Assembly: GCF_000208745.1 (NCBI RefSeq)
Contig: NC_030858.1
Location: 26,772,638 to 26,836,637 of the forward strand
Length of the DNA: 64,000 bases
Direction of reading: 5' to 3'
From: Theobroma cacao
Taxonomy: Eukaryota > Streptophyta > Magnoliopsida > Malvales > Malvaceae
Below are positions 21,705 through 32,445 of this stretch, one piece after another (positions within the stretch are counted from its first letter, which is position 1; every line of letters starts with the position of its first letter). The translations under genes and the position numbers were made by a program. The notes beneath the pieces are model-generated. The model was not told the DNA's origin. It saw nothing but the letters and a program-made list of their open reading frames with translations, and did no database searches.

Positions 21705-23282
21705 TTTATATTCACTTGATTTATCATAAATAAAATGGTTTCACCTTGTTGGTTTGCGACACTAGAATGTGGGCTTAATTATACTTTATCTTCTTTGTCA
21801 ATTTTAGCTATCTAGCATTCTTGCTTGTTCATTTTTGAGAAATTGAGATAATTGTAGACACAATCCCCCATTAGTTTATCATGATCAATTCTTATGCATT
21901 TGAATAACTAGCTTTCACACGATTCTAGTTTTCAAGTTCCACAAAAGGATATCTATTTAGGTTGAAGATGAGGAGATCAAATTTTAAACACAATTTCGAC
22001 TAATGAAAACGGATAATGGAATGTATATTGTCATCTGCCAGGCTTTACATTTTTATGCATTCTAGTATGGAGTATTGACTAAACTGAATAAACAAGATCT
22101 TTTACTATTGTGTTTTGTGAGTCTTTTTTGTCATACTCTAAATGCAAAGCATTTTGTATGAATGCTACAAGGAGTGGAAAGGAGAGAAAACTAGAAAAGT
22201 TATGTAGAGAATTTAGGTTCTACATACAGCTTCATTTACTTGCTAATATATTTACAAACTTGCTAAGCAACCTCAGAAAAATAGCTAGGCACAAAAATAC
22301 ATGCTAATCATCACCTAAGTCATTCACAAGATGCATGGCTATCATAATTTGATAGCAGGCTAATTGTCCTAATACAAAATAGTCACACATAGTCTTACGG
22401 CTGATAGCATGAATTGATGTGGTTTTCAATGCAAGTCCTATTTCAACATTTACTACACAAGGTTTTGATGCATACTGTCATCAACTCTAAGCCATTGTAT
22501 GCATTAGAGTTGAGCTCCATGTATTTGATGAACGAGAAGTTGCACTTTACACACGGATTACTAGCTTCCTCTGCTATTAAGCTGTTATCAGTAAATTTGA
22601 ACATTGCTGTTCCAGATAGGCTTCTTGTAATTGCATTTTCTCTTATTCTGTTTCATCTTACCAAATGATATGCATGTCATTCAATCCGTTGAAAAATCAT
22701 ACATGTCAAGTTATTGGAACAGAAGGATCACGTGGTGAGTTGAAGAAGGTGATCAATAGGAAAATCCAAGCAATCAATTGGCAATATCTTTTTGTGATTT
22801 TATTAGACATTACCTCTGACTTGTCCCTAAACATATTTACCTGTCTATCATGATATAATTCTTTCAATTATAAGCCACCTATTATGTTTACCACGCTGTT
22901 TATATGTGAGAGATTTTTTTGTCTCATCATTAGTTTATTTATGTATAGAAAGTCCTTTTTCCATAACGGAAAGATTTAAATGCACTATTTGTTTCTCCTC
23001 ATTAGTTTATTTATTTATGCATACAATGTCAAATGCCAATCAATAGATCTGACTATAATTAATTTTTCATTAAAATTAAAGGATTTTTTTAATAAAAAAA
23101 TGAGATTATATATATATATATTTATAATGTTGGGTATAACATTGAAGCTACCTTGGAAAGTATAACACCTGGCCTGAATACACCTTTTGACATATGCCAT
23201 ATTAAGCCATTACATATATGGATAGAAATATAGAGCATAGTTATCCTAGAAAAAGCGAAGCTATTAAGAACAAGAGCAAGGG
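21705..23282. other. AT-rich region, no supported feature
   Basis: Several short ORFs (22110-22307, 22414-22668, 22665-22853) show no family motif and no codon structure I trust. I see no transposon ends. Confidence 0.4.
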
Positions 23283-23306
23283 AACACACACACACACACA
23301 ACACAC

Positions 23307-23352
<46 letters not shown>

Positions 23353-23371
23353 CACACACACACACACACAC
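23283..23371 (+). repeat. (AC)n microsatellite
   Basis: About 89 bases of nearly pure AC dinucleotides, with three small interruptions (CAACAC twice, CGCAC once). It produces Cys-Val and His-Thr pseudo-ORFs on both strands. Confidence 0.97.
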
Positions 23372-23499
23372 TATATAGTGAAACAGTTACAACGGGGATA
23401 AGCCCATAGGCTTTCAACAATATTATCAACACTACCAGTAATCTTGGTTTCCTATATCAAAAGCAATTCATCCTTGCTCGACTGTGCCATTCTCCACAC

Positions 23500-24747
23500 C
23501 ATTCTCATTGGTGTTGAACCTCCAAGGCCCCTAACATTCTGAAATTGGAGTATGTCTACCTCAATTACGAACCAAATCACCTAAGTGACGTGAACATACA
23601 CTATTCAAATCTTAATCCAATATAAAATATCTTTATTGAGTCACAATTAGATTCATAATTCATTTACTTGTTGCCCAGATAATCGAAAGCATTAAGAGCA
23701 AATTTGAATAAGCAAAACTATACCCATTCATAGTAAATAAAAGAGACACTAATATTTAGATTACATGTTGAAATCCATAAGAATCCTAGAAAAGCAAATT
23801 AGTTCATAATATCTAAATAAAAAATCATCCAAAGAAAATTAGCTATTAATGTAAGTCAAAGAAAATAAGAGAAACACAAAAATAGAGAAAGAAATCTTTT
23901 GATCTAGATTCTTTCTCAAATTCTCTTACTTTCTTACTTTGTTTTTGGCTTTAATTCTTTAGAATAGTTAATTGCCATCCTCTACTCAAAACTTGTGAAA
24001 AAGACTCCTTAAATAGGTTCCAAAAACCTTAATTTTCAAAATCTCATCAAATTTTTATTTTCGAAAATTTCTCTGGCGTCGTGACCTTGGTTTGCTCGAC
24101 ACCATGGTCCTGTCTTGTGGCTCTGTGATGCTCCACTCTTGGGATTTTGTATGATGCCCTTCATTTCACTAGTGTTGCGGCCTTGTTCTCCTCAGTGTTG
24201 CAGCCTTGGCTTTCTCGGCACTGCAGCCTTGAGCAACTCTAGGCCATGGTGTCCACTCAATGTGCTGCCTTGTGCAGAGCTATAGCAGTCTAGCATATTT
24301 CAATGCAATTTTCAATGCAATTTTCACCTTAATCTGATTTGAACTGGAAAAAGTGGTAAACATGAAAGTTGTAGCCTTGTATCTTATCTTTCTAATGGAT
24401 CAAGAATCACATCGATTGGACTTCTATAATTTAAGTTACCTTTAAAACATTGCAGCATATATGAATAAAGAAATAACCAAACTTGTACAGTTTTCCATCC
24501 AATGAGCCTTTTTCATCAAATTTCCTACAAAAGCAATGAGAGAAACAAACAATTAACTATTCTTAAAGTAATATAAATAGAATAAAGTAAAATTAAACTA
24601 AAATAACTTAATTAAACTACTTAACATATAATCAAACTTAAATGAGAAAAACACTTAAAATACTAAAATTCGAGTCTAAAATCTCAAAGATCTAGCTATT
24701 TAAGCTCTCAAAATGGGTCAAAATAACTTTATATAGTAGAGTTATCA
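23500..24747 (-). mobile_element. Minus-strand LTR of an Athila/TAT-like Gypsy element
   Basis: Read on the minus strand, a TGATAACTCTACTATATAAA start at 24747 follows directly on a purine tract of the AAGTTTGGGGGTG type. That junction is characteristic of Athila/TAT-lineage Gypsy elements. The other end is not defined; about 23500 is an estimate from loss of LTR-like texture. Between 24070 and 24300 the LTR holds a cluster of related words (GTGTTGCAGCCTTGG, CGGCACTGCAGCCTTG, CTCGACACCATGG). Confidence 0.6.
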
Positions 24748-24762
24748 CACCCCCAAACTTAA
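24748..24762 (-). other. Polypurine tract of the Athila/TAT-like element
   Basis: The minus-strand reading is TAAGTTTGGGGGTG, immediately 5' of the LTR start. A second related tract (AAGTTTGAGGGG) lies at about 26005-26016, which suggests a duplicated or nested end. Confidence 0.65.
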
Positions 24763-26339
24763 GATTTTGCTAGTCCTCGAGTAAAACTAAAATGCAATAA
24801 CTTAAATGAAGAAAAACAACTTAACATGAAATCAATTGCACCAACTCAATAATCACCTTTAATATCCTCAAAAGATAATTCATATTCTCAACTCTAAGCA
24901 ATACGCAAATATTATTCAAGTTCATGTTTTAATTCAAATGTAAGCTCATTGTTAAGTAAATTTCTCTATGTGTGTGTACGCAATCTTTTCACTTAGAATA
25001 TTATACAGTCCATATAAGTTTATATGCATGTAAAATTCAAATTAGTATTAAAGTTCCATAAGTTTGCTTTTAATCTCTCTCTCCACTAATGTAGACTAAT
25101 ACTAGGTTAAGAATCAATAAGACTATAATTAGCTTGTAATGAATGGCTAGGGTTAAGGTAGGATATAGAATAATATGTAGCTTAAATCACCCTAAGCACA
25201 TAGTCATTCTACGACCTCTTTAAAGCTTTATTTTCCTTCATCTAATATACCTTTTTTTTTCATCAAATTTTTCTTATGTTCGTCACTTCAATCTTTTTCT
25301 TTTTCTTAATTTCACACCTCCAAACTTATTTCTTTTATTGGGTAATGAGATGAATTCAATCATATTTTTGAACTTTTCATTACTTTTCATCTTTACTACT
25401 TTTTTCACTATTTAACTCATCTAAATTGACTTATGCACTTAGGAATGAGAGATGCAAAACTTGGAATTATTTATTAAGTGTCTAGGCTAAAAATATGTGT
25501 TTAACTAAAGAAAAGGTTATATTAAGCTAAAAAAAGGATAAACTAAGGATAAATATATAATAAAGTGGCTCAAAATGGCTCAATCAATCCAAAGATGGCC
25601 TAATCATTTTCTTAACTATGTATAGCCTAAGATTTCGCCTTGAGAGAGAATTAAATAAATTCTACAACATAATACATAATTCAAAATTCCATACTCACAT
25701 AACCTTTCTCTAGATATATACCATGAATCTAAGCAAAAGACATAGTGCCCAAATTATAGACATGTCATCCTAAAAATGAAACTTAACATAAGAATTTACA
25801 TAATACTCAAACAATATTCACATGTTTCAAAGAATCAAACTAGAATATAATGAGGTTCTCATTATTGGATAGGTAGATTAAAAAAAATTGGCAGAATTAA
25901 CTTTACGTCAAGTTTGTAAAACATGCATAAAATTAGATGATAATTAACTAAACTAACTTAAAAACTAAAACCATAAAGAAAAAAAAGCTAAAAAATTGAA
26001 AATTCCCCTCAAACTTAAAAATAACATTGTCTCCAATGTTACAAAAAGTAAGGAAAAGGAATACTCCCCTGATTGGCAATCCACCTCTACAGACCACCTT
26101 CCTTGTCATTTTCATTTTGGTCTTCCATGGTGGGATCATCTGGCAAAGTAGGAAAAGTGGCCAAGTCCATGCCCACATGCTCAACATAAGCCTGTATCAT
26201 CTGTTTAATTGACTGTATGCATGTCACAAGATGATCCATTCAAAGTTCAAGTTGTTCCATCTTTTGAGACATTGAAAATGCCGAGGTTGCCTACGTGGTG
26301 GTGGATGGCTTAGAGTTAAGGAAGAACTGCCTCTAGTAG
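24763..26339 (-). other. Non-coding interior of the Athila/TAT-like element
   Basis: AT-rich with no pol domain in any frame. Its position between the polypurine tract and the ORF at 26340-26699 makes it element interior, so the element is non-autonomous or deeply deleted. Confidence 0.45.
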
Positions 26340-26699
26340 CTAACAACTTTTTAGCATAAAATTGGTGCATAATTCTGTATCCAAAGGAGCTTTAAGATGA
26401 AAAATTTCTTCATTTTTGTCCCAACTCATGCCTACTTTCTTGCATAAGGCAATGATTAAAGATGGGAACCATAGTCCTTCACATGGAGAGAAAGCAACTT
26501 GAACAATGCAATTGAATATCATTAGACCCACATTGATTGACATTCTGAAAACAATTGCATATAACAAAATAGCTCGATCATTTGTCACGTCACTCAAATG
26601 TTTCACAAAAAGTAATCTCATAGCTAAAAAATGATACCAAAGCTCATGATCATTCTTCCTAGCACTAGCCCTAAAAGACATAGGTATGCCTTTATTCAT
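26340..26699 (-). pseudogene. Putative plant transposon protein (Transposase_32-like) fragment
   Basis: A 119-residue ORF contains the order of blocks seen in the plant transposon protein family PF20167: ELWYHFLAMRLLFVKHLSDV, then RAILLYAIVFRMSINVG, then LWFPSLIIALCKKVGMSW. The family is typically found in Gypsy-related plant elements. The ORF is shorter than usual for the family and no adjoining gag or pol is readable, so it is treated as a remnant. Biochemical function of the family is unknown. Confidence 0.6.
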
Positions 26700-27030
26700 T
26701 TTTCACTCAGCCCCTCAATTACAAAGCACTTTAAGAACTTCATCCAAATCAATATTTCCCACCACAAACTATCCATAATCATCACTCTCAATACCATGTA
26801 ATGATTTACTTTACTTGTTGTTCTTTGTGTTGTTAACAATCACAATACCATGTAATGATGTGTTTTTTTATTTTTATTGTCTTTTTATGATTGCAATCTG
26901 AGGCCATGTAGAGACAAGTGACATTCTCCAAGCTCTTCGAATGCACTCACAAGCAATAGAAATTTACAAGAGAATTTATGGGCAATAGGTCCAAGGTTGT
27001 CAATGTAAGTGATAATATATGTGTTTATAT
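26700..27030. other. Unassigned AT-rich spacer
   Basis: A duplicated string AATACCATGTAATGAT(G/T) occurs near 26793 and 26846. Nothing else is recognised. Confidence 0.4.
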
Positions 27031-27076
27031 TCTCTCTCTCTCTCTCTCTCTCTCTTTCTATATATATATATATATG
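27031..27076 (+). repeat. (TC)n plus (TA)n microsatellite
   Basis: About 13 TC units are followed by TTTCTA and about eight TA units, just left of the solo LTR. Confidence 0.95.
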
Positions 27077-27237
27077 TAGCAGTGTTTAAGTTCGCTTGAG
27101 GTCTTGAGGCTGCACAACCTCCTCCGACTCTTGCGCCTAAGCTCGAGGGCTATCAATAATTAGTTACTATCATTGATCACTTAATAATGTTGACGGGCAA
27201 TATTAATGAGTTGTTGAAGGTGATTCTTGAAAGGTTA

Positions 27238-30172
27238 TGAAATACCCCATACTTTGATATAGTGATAAATAAAGTTGATCAAATGCAAATTGAGGTCAAT
27301 TAAAATGTTTAAAAGTGATAAAAGACGAAAGGAGTAGTTTAGGATAAAATATTCCGTAAGTGAGAAAATAACAATTAATTATATAATTTTACAGAGGAGA
27401 ATTTGTGAGATAAAAGCCGATTCAGAAGTCAAGTGAGGCAATAATAAGGTATTTCGAGTACCAAAGGAGACAAGATAAAATTTTTAAAATATTAATATTT
27501 AGCTGGATGTCGAAGTCAATCAAGAAAAAAGATCTATGGTTGATCCAAGTGGGGGGAGAAGATGACAAAGCCCGACTCTATAAAAATATTTATCATGACA
27601 TACATTGTGATGGATAGCATGTTTGCAAGCTAGGAGAGTCCCGAAAAATTTACAAAAGTCGGTATTGTACTAGAGGTACAACAAAGTTAATTTAAGCCTC
27701 AAACTAGATCAAATAGAGATTTTGGGGTGAAATTGAAAATTTTAAAGTCCCAAAATGATTTAATATGGTGATTCGGAGTTCAAGGATCAATTTGGAGTCA
27801 ATTGAAAATTTCACTATCTAGGGGTAAAATGGTAATTTTACCACTCAAGGATAAAAAGGGGAAAATTTTCAAAGATTTTGATCACATTTGACTTATTGGA
27901 GTATGATTTGAGGTTGAGAAGTGAAAAATTATAATCCCGGCATTTTTCAGAGCACAGGGGTAAAATGGTAATTTTGTCACCCCATGGGCAAAATTGTAAT
28001 TTTCCATCACCAGGACACTTGTCCAGCACATGGTCTTCCCTTATCTCCATTTTGACCTTTGACTAAACATGTGGTGGAGATTGAAAGCATAATTATTAAA
28101 ATATAAAAAGAAAAATGGACTAATAAGCATGTGACATGTGTCAAGCAAGAATATTTTATTATTTTCTATAAAAATCAGCCTATAAACCCCTCATTTCTCT
28201 CCAAATATTCGGCCACATCAAGAACAAAGGGAAAAAGGAAGAGAACAAACCCTAGGTGGGGAATTTGAAGAGAAAAAGTGTGAAAAATCAAGGAAAATAA
28301 GTGAAAAAGGTAAGATTTTTCAATTTAAACTTAAAATCTATTTTCCTTAAGCATTTCTCCTTATTTTCTATGGTTAAGTTACATGTTTTCATGATGAATT
28401 CATGACTGGTCAAAATTGAGGTATTAGAAAAGAAATAGAGTAATTTGGGATTAAATTAGACGCATTAGTAATTTAATCGGGTGATAAGACGAATTAGGCC
28501 AATACCGAATTTAGATGGTTATCAGTGCATTTTGCATTCCATATCATGCATTAGTAGTCTAAATTAGTTTAATTTCAATTTAGTACCAATGTGGTGAATT
28601 TCTCGATTTTGTACTATGTCAAGGTGGTGAGTCTTCCGATAAAGGCAAGGGAATTGCACNNNNNNNNNNNNNNNNNNNNNNNNNNNNNNNNNNNNNNNNN
28701 NNNNNNNNNNNNNNNNNNNNNNNNNNNNNNNNNNNNNNNNNNNNNNNNNNNNNNNNNNNNNNNNNNNNNNNNNNNNNNNNNNNNNNNNNNNNNNNNNNNN
28801 NNNNNNNNNNNNNNNNNNNNNNNNNNNNNNNNNNNNNNNNNNNNNNNNNNNNNNNNNNNNNNNNNNNNNNNNNNNNNNNNNNNNNNNNNNNNNNNNNNNN
28901 NNNNNNNNNNNNNNNNNNNNNNNNNNNNNNNNNNNNNNNNNNNNNNNNNNNNNNNNNNNNNNNNNNNNNNNNNNNNNNNNNNNNNNNNNNNNNNNNNNNN
29001 NNNNNNNNNNNNNNNNNNNNNNNNNNNNNNNNNNNNNNNNNNNNNNNNNNNNNNNNNNNNNNNNNNNNNNNNNNNNNNNNNNNNNNNNNNNNNNNNNNNN
29101 NNNNNNNNNNNNNNNNNNNNNNNNNNNNNNNNNNNNNNNNNNNNNNNNNNNNNNNNNNNNNNNNNNNNNNNNNNNNNNNNNNNNNNNNNNNNNNNNNNNN
29201 NNNNNNNNNNNNNNNNNNNNNNNNNNNNNNNNNNNNNNNNNNNNNNNNNNNNNNNNNNNNNNNNNNNNNNNNNNNNNNNNNNNNNNNNNNNNNNNNNNNN
29301 NNNNNNNNNNNNNNNNCGAGTATGAGTTTTGGCACGAGCCAAAGTTTTAAGAAATTCATAAGCCAAGTTGATTACTCGATTTATATGGATCGATTTTATT
29401 TGGTTGAAATGAGTGGAAAGGTAATGAAATTACAGTATGATGACTTATTTCAATTGTCTCCATTTACTCGACTTTAGATAGTTTAGATGGTATCTGTTTA
29501 CTCACTGGGTTTTTATTATCTCACTCCCCTCATTTCCTCACATTTCAGGCTCGGGGAATTCCATAGTTAGTTGACTTTGACAAGGATCTTCATTTGGACT
29601 CAAATCGGTAAAAGCTGTAGGTTTCCAGCTCCGATGCATTTTGGATAGATGTGGGCTCACGTGTCCCTGTAAAAGAAATTTTATGCTTTGTTTATTTGCT
29701 TTATAGTATATATGAATATAATTATATTTTACGCTATAAGAATTATGTACCGATAGTTTTAAGAAAATTATTTTACAAGAAAATAGTTTATTTTATTAGA
29801 ATATTTTTATTATATTCAAATGGTCAAATTTTCACTTCAAATGAACGTTTTAGATACTTAATTTGCTTTTAAATCATTAAATATATATTTTTTGCTTACC
29901 TACTACATTTTTAGCAAGTTTTGAGATTTTTGAAAAAAAAATGACGAAAATGCCCCTGTGAGCCAAAAAAAAAAACAATATGTTATGTTATGATTTGGAA
30001 ATGATTTGTAATTCTTCGTATTTTGATTATTTGATAACTATTGCTCATCTGGGAAGTGCGAAAGCTGATACAAGAGCCTTGCGAGGTTTCGATCGACATT
30101 CGGGGTGAAGAATGTTTGTCGAGGCTTCGCGGCGGTTGTCACGAGCTCGATGGGGAGTTCTGGGTCGTGACA
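27238..30172 (+). mobile_element. Solo LTR, Gypsy-like family B, with perfect 5-bp target duplication
   Basis: It starts TGAAATACCCCATACTTTG and ends TGGGTCGTGACA. The flanking bases are GGTTA at 27233-27237 and GGTTA at 30173-30177, an exact 5-bp target-site duplication. Total length is 2935 bp including a 657-base assembly gap. Its start matches the minus-strand LTR that begins at 59653, and its middle matches the right end of the window (63131-64000), so three copies of the family are present. A leader-like segment with a TATAAACC box (about 28181) and a GGTAAGATTTTT donor-like site (about 28309) is shared with the 64-kb copy. No internal genes remain, as expected after LTR-LTR recombination; the N gap leaves a small chance that something else sits inside. 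Confidence 0.88.
28660..29316. other. Assembly gap (657 N) inside the solo LTR
   Basis: Undetermined bases. Open frames reported across this stretch are artefacts of N translation. Confidence 0.99.
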
Positions 30173-30419
30173 GGTTAACGCCTTCAAACGCCTTCGCGTC
30201 TTCCTTATGACAACAGTAGGTTCTTTTACCTCAACCATAGTAGTAGCAAGACAAACAGCCACCTTTTCAGTGATCGAGTGTTATATACTTCTTTGTATTT
30301 CATACTTTTCATGGATGTTTACATTGGATTTTTTTTATTTGTATTGATTATGGTTTGTATTACATTTTCATATTTTTAGTAACATATATGTTTGCTTTTT
30401 AATAACAATATCATATAAT

Positions 30420-30990
30420 AATTATATTACCAATAGGACAAGCAGAAAATGATTTTTTAGAAAAAAATCATTTTAGCATTTATTATCGATGGAATTACCA
30501 ACGAAATTCATCCATTGCCAATAGAGTTCATCAATTAACGAAGCAATTAGAGATGAAATTCATCTATTACCTATAGAGTTCATAACAAAAATATCGATGG
30601 ATTATCGACGAATTCTAAGGCATTATTGACGAATATGGCTTTTGAACTTCAAAACTGACCCCATCGGTGTTCCATTGGTAATTCATTAGTCAGGTAGTCA
30701 CAAAAATACTGATAGATTTATTCTATCATTGATTACCAACAGATTTACATCCGTCAGTATTACTACCAACGAAAATCAGCAATGGATATCTCCAATTGCT
30801 AACAAATATATTGGTTGATGGATCAAAACCTTTACCAATAAAAATACCGACTGAATATTTGATCAGTACCCTTACTGACAAAATATTCCATTATTGACAG
30901 ATTTGTCATTATCGATGATAGTTACACGGACAAAAGTTTCCATTGATATATCACATTATTGACGAAATCAAAAGTATTATTGATGGAATA
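30420..30990. mobile_element. Possible CACTA-type subterminal repeat region
   Basis: About 500 bases are filled with short, variously oriented words built on ATTACCAACGAA, TTATCGACGAA, ATTGACGAA and CATCCGTCAGTATT. This resembles the subterminal repeats of plant En/Spm (CACTA) elements, whose ends carry repeats around TACCGACGGA. I could not find the CACTA terminus or a transposase, so this is only a tentative assignment. Confidence 0.35.
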
Positions 30991-31789
30991 CTTCGTTTGT
31001 AATTCCCTATTTTTTTTTTATAGTTCTAGTCCTCTCACTTTTCTAAAACTCTTGCTTCAACTTATCCCAATCTTTTTTGGGTGTTTCACAAATCAAGATT
31101 CTTGTGAATATAACATTAGAAACAACAAAATGGATACAAGATAAAGTCTTTTATCTTTTAGCCACTTCTTTGTTGTGTTGTTTTATTTGAGCTATGGTTG
31201 GGTTTGCTCTTGAGGTAGGTGGTTCATCTCCTATATCTACTACCTCACATAGATCAAAAGTTCTCAAGTAAGCTTTTATTTTAATAGCCCATATAAGATA
31301 ACTTTCTCATAAAATATTGGAGGGGAAAGAGTTGTAAAATTGGTGGAGGACATAATAGAAAAGGTAGAGTAGAAAACTGCTTAAAAGGAAGTGATTTTGT
31401 GGTTATTTTATAGTTGTTCTTGCATACTTTCAACTCACACAAGGTCCTTTAAGACTCTCAATGCTTTGATACATGTTAAAGTAAGAAGTTTCTACAATCA
31501 CAAAGATTAAAAGATAGAGAACTAAGAATAAAGAATTTTGAAGGTTTATGTAATTGCTTGGCCAAATGGAATGCACAATATTTAATTACTTATGCCCTCT
31601 TTCATTTCAAATTAAAACCAAAATAGCAAGCTTTTTCAAGAATTTGGTACACTTATTAAATGCAAATACAAATTACAATAAGCAAGTATCACAAGTAAAG
31701 TAAACTGAAATGAAATAAGGAAGTAAAGATTTCAAGTAACTCAACAAACTCCATCTTCGCTTGTTTGACACTAGCTTGCTAAATAATGA

Positions 31790-32445
31790 GCATTAGACAA
31801 ATCATATAACGATTGTATAAGGGTTCTTGTTATAAGTAGAGAGGTAGTGTTGTAAATAAGTCAAAAAATGTGATGGAGTTGACATAAAAAAAGATTAGAG
31901 CAATCCCTGAAGTACTAAGTATCGTGGAAGGTGAAAGGAATAAGTAAGTGGTAAAGTAAGATTAAGAATAGGACGTAAAAAAACAAAGTAAAAGAGAATT
32001 TGAGAGAGAAGGAAAAAGTGAAAAATATGTTTTCACTAGCTTAAGAAACATTATTCCTTTAAAATGAATTGTCAAAGTTCTATATTGAAAGCCAAAAGAA
32101 ATAGTTACTCAAGAATAGACTTTAATGTACACAATGAGTAACATTATTGAGAAGAGCTTTAATGTACATAATGGGTAACTTTTACTAAATAATAGTAGTT
32201 TTATTGTATATAATGAGTAACGATTAAAAACCCATTATGTGGTTATTATTCAGTAATATTATATTAAGACTATTTCTTGAGTAGAAGGAAAGAGGAAAAA
32301 TGTGTAAGGGAAAAGGTATGAGAGAACAAGGTAAGAGGGAGAAACACTTGTACTTTAAGAAAAGATTAAAAAATAGACCTAATAGCTACCTCTATATCTA
32401 AGCAACCAAGAAAACTTTGTAGAACATTGCATGGTGAAACTACCC
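31790..32445 (-). mobile_element. Reverse-oriented LTR fragment of family A
   Basis: Reverse-complemented, this stretch follows the family A LTR closely. Shared strings include CACTTGTACTTTAAGAAAAG versus the equivalent at about 21065, and ACTCAAGAATAGACTTTAATG versus the region at about 21300. It ends where a different, Gypsy-like LTR begins near 32446. Confidence 0.6.

Noticed and set aside
23122..23432. Cys-Val and His-Thr repeat ORFs
   Set aside because: Translation of the (AC)n microsatellite in several frames.
28591..29366. Long open frames of about 245 residues on both strands
   Set aside because: They consist almost entirely of undetermined bases; only the edges are real sequence.
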